Below are positions 4,719 to 7,605 of a stretch of DNA of 7,605 bases, piece after piece. The notes beneath the pieces were generated by a model that saw only the letters and a list, made by a program, of their open reading frames with translations, was not told the origin of the DNA and ran no database searches. A program made the position numbers and the translations under genes. Where the stretch lies: contig CAIKBN010000112.1 in assembly GCA_903825675.1 (NCBI GenBank), positions 1 through 7,605 of the forward strand, in the 5' to 3' direction. This DNA comes from an uncultured archaeon. Its GTDB lineage: Archaea; Aenigmatarchaeota; Aenigmatarchaeia; GW2011-AR5. Position 1 is the first letter of the stretch, and every line of letters starts with the position of its first letter.

Positions 4719-5669
4719 TCACCGCTCATAATAGCTTTTATTTCTCAATAATAAAAAACCAAATACTACAGAAATTATAAGTACCAGCATATTTACCATA
4801 ACCGCATTCAAGACTTCTAATAATGGCATATCGTTGTATACGGCTTTAATGCCGAAGAAACCGAAAATAGCCCTCTCATAATGTTTTGTAATGGACATTT
4901 GTTCTATAACCTCCCGAGAACTTTCATAACCTGCAAATTTGGTCATTATTTGTTTTTCTTGTGGTTTATCGATATTCAGGCTTTTGAATAAACCACCCGG
5001 AACCTGGTTATCTGGGTCCATGGTATCTCCTATTTGGGGCAAAATCAAGACAAAAACAAGCCAAATAATAAAAGAGATGATTAATGCATGAACAATTGTT
5101 TTCTGTTGTAAGGAGAGGAAAAATGATATCATGAAAAATAATAGAATGTACATTGTTGAAAAAATTATAAACAAAAATACCTTTAGAAGTTCTACGCCGC
5201 TAAGCATTACTCCCCCAATGAAATAGATGCTTAGGATTATCATTATGCCAACAACGGTCATTAAGGCTAGAATAAACAGGGCATTGCTAATAATCTTGCC
5301 ATATGTAATGTCTCTTTTTGATATTGGTCTTGTCAGTAGAAGTTTGAACGCTTTTGTATTTCTCTCCTTTGAGATACTGATATAGCCTAATAGTATGCCC
5401 AGTATCGCCCCGACAATCTCGATGTAGTCAACCACTCCCCGAAGGAGGGTGAGGGGGTATAATTTAGGAGGGGCTGGTGGCTCTTTCCCTAACTGTTTTA
5501 GTACATTAACGGATTTTTGATACTCATCAACTTGGCTATTAAATACCAAGAAGGAAACTGTTAGGGATGTTATAGTTAACACTACGAGCAAGATAACCAT
5601 ATAGAGGAATATCTTGCTGCGCATTATGTCTTTCAATTCCTTTTTTGCAATGATGGTGATATTATTCAT
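4719..5669 (-). CDS. ABC-2 family transporter permease (second subunit)
   Basis: A 316-residue integral membrane subunit. Six hydrophobic segments lie near 20-43, 79-98, 126-150, 160-184, 192-210 and 287-308. The N-terminal IIAKKELKDIMRSK amphipathic start and the short SISKERNTKAFKLLLTRPISKRD coupling loop after helix 2 are hallmarks of NosY/ABC-2 permeases. Two exposed stretches are enlarged: about 44-78 (Pro-rich GKEPPAPPKLYP) between helices 1 and 2, and about 211-285 between helices 5 and 6; both would face outside. Its ATG overlaps the end of the preceding permease gene by eight bases (ATGAATAA), which implies coupled translation. It probably pairs with the other permease and the ATPase of this operon. 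Substrate unknown; export of a lipid, peptide or surface component is the usual role of the family. Confidence 0.88.
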   Translation of the reverse strand: MNNITIIAKKELKDIMRSKIFLYMVILLVVLTITSLTVSFLVFNSQVDEYQKSVNVLKQLGKEPPAPPKLYPLTLLRGVVDYIEIVGAILGILLGYISISKERNTKAFKLLLTRPISKRDITYGKIISNALFILALMTVVGIMIILSIYFIGGVMLSGVELLKVFLFIIFSTMYILLFFMISFFLSLQQKTIVHALIISFIIWLVFVLILPQIGDTMDPDNQVPGGLFKSLNIDKPQEKQIMTKFAGYESSREVIEQMSITKHYERAIFGFFGIKAVYNDMPLLEVLNAVMVNMLVLIISVVFGFLLLRNKSYYER

Positions 5670-6600
5670 AATCGTCGCCCTGAACAGGCTTGAATTTCTT
5701 TACAGAATAGTAAGACAACCCTAGTGCTATGATAAACCATATAAACAATATCGCCGTGCGAATTTCTTGGGTATAATCTGAATTTACAATGTCTGTCGTG
5801 GTTGTTAATCCAAGAGTTGTCGCAGCAGATTCTTTATATTGCTCGGAAATTGAGAAAGGGTAGACAATTGAATGGGTTGTTTTTAGCAATGGCGAATCCA
5901 GTATATTTGTCGCAGGCAATACAGGATTAAGTGAGCTTGTCGGGTAAAGAGCTGAACCGAATTCAGGCAATGCAAAGGTAATAATTATCCAAAAAACAAG
6001 CGGCAAAAGAATTGCTTTAGCGCTATTGTTTGCGATAAGTCCAAAAAAGATGCTAATATACGCAAATCCAGCCAGGTATAAAAAAGAAATCAAATAGAAA
6101 ACACATATATCAAAAAAGAGTGTTAACGATAACGTGCTCATCAGCGCTATGGAGCCTATACTCATAATCATTGATACCAGAAGAGCCAAAAAAATTATTT
6201 CCGATGAAACGAGTATTTTACCTAGAAAGAAAGACTCTTTTGAGAACGACTTTGAGAAAAGTATCCTTGTCACCCCAGCTCTCCTATCATTGATGGCAAT
6301 AATATGGCCTAAAGTGATTGCAAGCAAGGCACCTATGAGGGCGACATAAATAATCATGTTTTTCATCAGGGATAGTGGCGGTATTGAAGCAAAAGGATCT
6401 GGAGGGATGGGTTTTCCTTCTTGGATGAGCTGCTTGGATGCCTCATTATAAACCTGCAGGACTGTGTTTTGTGATGACCAGCTAATATAAGTGGATACCA
6501 AGCTCATAAGAAAAAAAATCAGGAGTATTATAATGAAAGTCTTGTCTCTGAGCAACAATTTCAAATCCTTGTTGGCTATTTTAATTCCATTATTTATCAT
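5662..6600 (-). CDS. ABC-2 family transporter permease (first subunit)
   Basis: A 312-residue membrane subunit paralogous to the next gene. Six segments lie near 21-40, 82-102, 129-152, 160-181, 196-212 and 281-299. The start IANKDLKLLLRDK and the loop AINDRRAGVTRILFSKSFSKESFFLGK after helix 2 match the ABC-2 amphipathic helix and coupling loop. Exposed loops at 41-80 (Pro-rich EGKPIPPDPFASIPP) and 213-280 (Ser/Thr/Pro-rich) parallel those of the partner permease. The start ATG 6600 overlaps the ATPase stop by 11 bases and is preceded by AGTGAT; a TTG five codons upstream is possible but less likely. The two permeases likely form a heterodimer. Substrate cannot be read. Confidence 0.88.
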   Translation of the reverse strand: MINNGIKIANKDLKLLLRDKTFIIILLIFFLMSLVSTYISWSSQNTVLQVYNEASKQLIQEGKPIPPDPFASIPPLSLMKNMIIYVALIGALLAITLGHIIAINDRRAGVTRILFSKSFSKESFFLGKILVSSEIIFLALLVSMIMSIGSIALMSTLSLTLFFDICVFYLISFLYLAGFAYISIFFGLIANNSAKAILLPLVFWIIITFALPEFGSALYPTSSLNPVLPATNILDSPLLKTTHSIVYPFSISEQYKESAATTLGLTTTTDIVNSDYTQEIRTAILFIWFIIALGLSYYSVKKFKPVQGDDYE

Positions 6601-7333
6601 TGGTATCACTTTCAATGGAGAAGTAGATCTGCTCTAGGGAATCTTCATTCTTAAACCGCTTCAGAGTATTTGCCAGGGTATCTGTGTAAACAAGTTTACC
6701 GTGATTAAGTACGCCAATGGCAGTGCAGATCTTGGAAACTTCTAAAAGAAGATGGGTATTCATGAAAATGGTCGTGCCTTCCTCTTTGTTTAAACGGAGG
6801 ATAATCTCCCTTAGCTGCTTTATACCAGTCGGATCAAGTCCAGCGCTCGGTTCGTCTAAGAAAAGAACTGATGGTTTGTGAATAATTGCTTGCGCAAGGC
6901 CAATTCGTTGGCGCATTCCCTTTGAGAGTTCGCCTATTTTCTTATGAACAAAAGATACCGCATCAAGAAACTCCAAAGTCTCGTTAATCGAATCCTTAGG
7001 ATGCGCTATTCCTGAAAGATTGGCAAAAAATTCCAAATTCTCATAAGCTGTCAGTGTGTCATAAAGCTGCACGTTCTCTGGGACATAGCCAATGTTTTGC
7101 CTTACTTTTATCGGTTTGCTGAGTATGTCAAATCCTGCTATTGTTGCACGACCACTGGTTGGTTCAAGAAGCGTCGTGAGCATATTTGTGGTGGTTGTTT
7201 TTCCTGCGCCATTGTGCCCGAGAAATCCGAAAATATCTCCTTTTTTCACCGTCAGTGAGATGCTGTCTACCGCAGTAAAAGTGCCGTATTTTTTTGTTAA
7301 GTTCTTAATTTCTATTGCATTTTTCATATACAT
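6590..7333 (-). CDS. ABC transporter ATP-binding protein (ABC-2/NosF-GldA-like)
   Basis: A 247-residue cytoplasmic ATPase driving the two permeases encoded downstream. Walker A is GHNGAGKT at 39-46; the Q-loop region reads GYVPENVQLYDTLTAYENL with Glu86 where many ABC proteins have Gln, as is common in NosF/GldA-type members; the signature is LSKGMRQR at 136-143, Walker B VLFLDEP at 156-162, the D-loop SAGLDP, and the switch His at 194 (NTHLL). All catalytic elements are intact. Possible starts are TTG 7351, ATG 7333 and ATG 7327. ATG 7333 is chosen because a CTATAAG box lies about 25 bases upstream and no ribosome binding site is present; ATG 7327 is almost as good. First gene of the four-gene operon. 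Confidence 0.93.
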   Translation of the reverse strand: MYMKNAIEIKNLTKKYGTFTAVDSISLTVKKGDIFGFLGHNGAGKTTTTNMLTTLLEPTSGRATIAGFDILSKPIKVRQNIGYVPENVQLYDTLTAYENLEFFANLSGIAHPKDSINETLEFLDAVSFVHKKIGELSKGMRQRIGLAQAIIHKPSVLFLDEPSAGLDPTGIKQLREIILRLNKEEGTTIFMNTHLLLEVSKICTAIGVLNHGKLVYTDTLANTLKRFKNEDSLEQIYFSIESDTNDK

Positions 7334-7353
7334 TTTAATTATTAATTTCAACT

Positions 7354-7361
7354 TCTTATAG
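7354..7361 (-). promoter_or_regulatory. Proximal TATA box of the ABC operon
   Basis: CTATAAGA on the minus strand is centred about 25 bases before ATG 7333, suiting a leaderless transcript of the ATPase gene, which has no Shine-Dalgarno. It competes with the distal box at 7406-7413. Confidence 0.4.
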
Positions 7362-7405
7362 CTATAATTATTCTTGATATTATGCTAGAAAGTGGAATTT
7401 GTACA

Positions 7406-7419
7406 TATATAAATTTAGG
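7406..7419 (-). promoter_or_regulatory. Distal BRE/TATA element of the ABC operon
   Basis: On the minus strand TTTATATA, identical to the archaeal TATA consensus, follows CCTAAA, a five-of-six match to a BRE (RNWAAW). It predicts a start near 7383 and a leader of about 50 nt. The same DNA reads TATATAAA on the plus strand, but the upstream sequence there (TTGTAC) is a poor BRE. Confidence 0.45.
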
Positions 7420-7428
7420 CATACTGTC

Positions 7429-7467
7429 GTGAATATTCAACGTTCATTCCAATGATATTTTATTTAA
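7429..7467 (+). repeat. 39-bp direct repeat, right copy
   Basis: This matches 3928-3966 at 37 of 39 positions, same orientation. It ends 24 bases before the MBL-fold start codon, and its AT-rich tail (TATTTTATTTAA) may be that gene's TATA box (expected start near 7486). On the minus strand the last 16 bases read like the cmk promoter. Confidence 0.85.
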
Positions 7468-7491
7468 GCTTTATTTTCCAAAGAAAGGTTT

Positions 7492-7605
7492 ATGAAGGCG
7501 GATAAGGATAGAATCGTTTTTCTTGGCACAGGCGGCGGGCAGAACGTAATGTTCACGCAGGCGAGGAAGACTGGCGGAATTTACATCAAAATGGATGGAA
7601 CTGAA
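7492..7605 (+). CDS. MBL-fold metallo-hydrolase, N-terminal fragment
   Basis: The first 38 codons of a gene that continues past the right edge. The opening strand and loop RIVFLGTGGGQNVMFTQ followed by RKTGGIYIKMDG match the start of archaeal metallo-beta-lactamase-fold hydrolases (FLGTGGG...TGG), which come before the metal-binding HxHxDH motif; that motif lies outside the window. ATG 7492 is supported by AAAGG four to eight bases upstream and by the AT-rich box in the 39-bp repeat. It is divergent from the ABC operon across a 158-bp promoter region and is the only plus-strand gene seen. Substrate class cannot be told from this fragment. Confidence 0.8.
   Translation, partial: MKADKDRIVFLGTGGGQNVMFTQARKTGGIYIKMDGTE

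Noticed and set aside
7334..7351. TTG start giving a longer ABC ATPase, and the analogous TTG start at 6615 for the first permease
   Set aside because: Both are non-ATG, precede the conserved domain start, and have nearby ATGs with better promoter or ribosome-site support.
1..7605. CRISPR array, insertion sequence or rRNA
   Set aside because: No regularly spaced repeats, transposase or rRNA-like sequence was seen in the window.

Overview
The window looks like chromosomal DNA of an archaeon, probably an uncultivated or DPANN-like/euryarchaeal lineage (the lineage guess is weak). The archaeal signs are two tRNA-Ala genes with bulge-helix-bulge introns and no encoded CCA, an archaeal-type CMP kinase, TATA boxes about 25-28 bases before ATGs that lack a Shine-Dalgarno sequence (leaderless genes), and a tyrosine recombinase with a C-terminal zinc ribbon. 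Every complete gene is on the minus strand; only a partial gene at the right edge is on the plus strand.

Layout from left to right. (1) 98-1300: tyrosine recombinase/integrase. (2) 1349-1870: two paralogous tRNA-Ala genes, anticodons GGC and CGC, with introns of 111 and 45 nt. Each has a TATA-like promoter, and a likely hairpin terminator lies between them. (3) 1871-3213: a two-gene unit read leftward, CMP kinase then an inositol-monophosphatase/FBPase-fold protein, joined by an ATGA overlap; the phosphatase-like protein has a Cys at a metal-binding Asp position. (4) 3262-3765: a small five-helix membrane protein resembling the VIT1/CCC1 family. (5) 3766-4031: a non-coding stretch with a hairpin and one copy of a 39-bp repeat. 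(6) 4032-7333: a tightly packed four-gene operon read leftward: ABC ATPase, two ABC-2 permeases, and a lipoprotein with calcium-binding thrombospondin-type repeats. (7) 7334-7491: a divergent promoter region with the second 39-bp repeat. (8) 7492-7605: the start of an MBL-fold hydrolase on the plus strand.

How the parts work together: the ABC operon most likely builds one membrane machine (ATPase dimer plus permease heterodimer) with a surface-anchored Ca-binding lipoprotein as partner; its substrate cannot be read from sequence. CMP kinase serves nucleotide metabolism, and the coupled phosphatase-fold protein is of uncertain activity. The most notable unexplained structure is the pair of near-identical direct repeats (37/39) that bracket exactly the ABC operon. 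The left copy precedes no gene and the right copy sits at the promoter of the MBL gene, as if the operon had been inserted or had been captured with a duplicated promoter.
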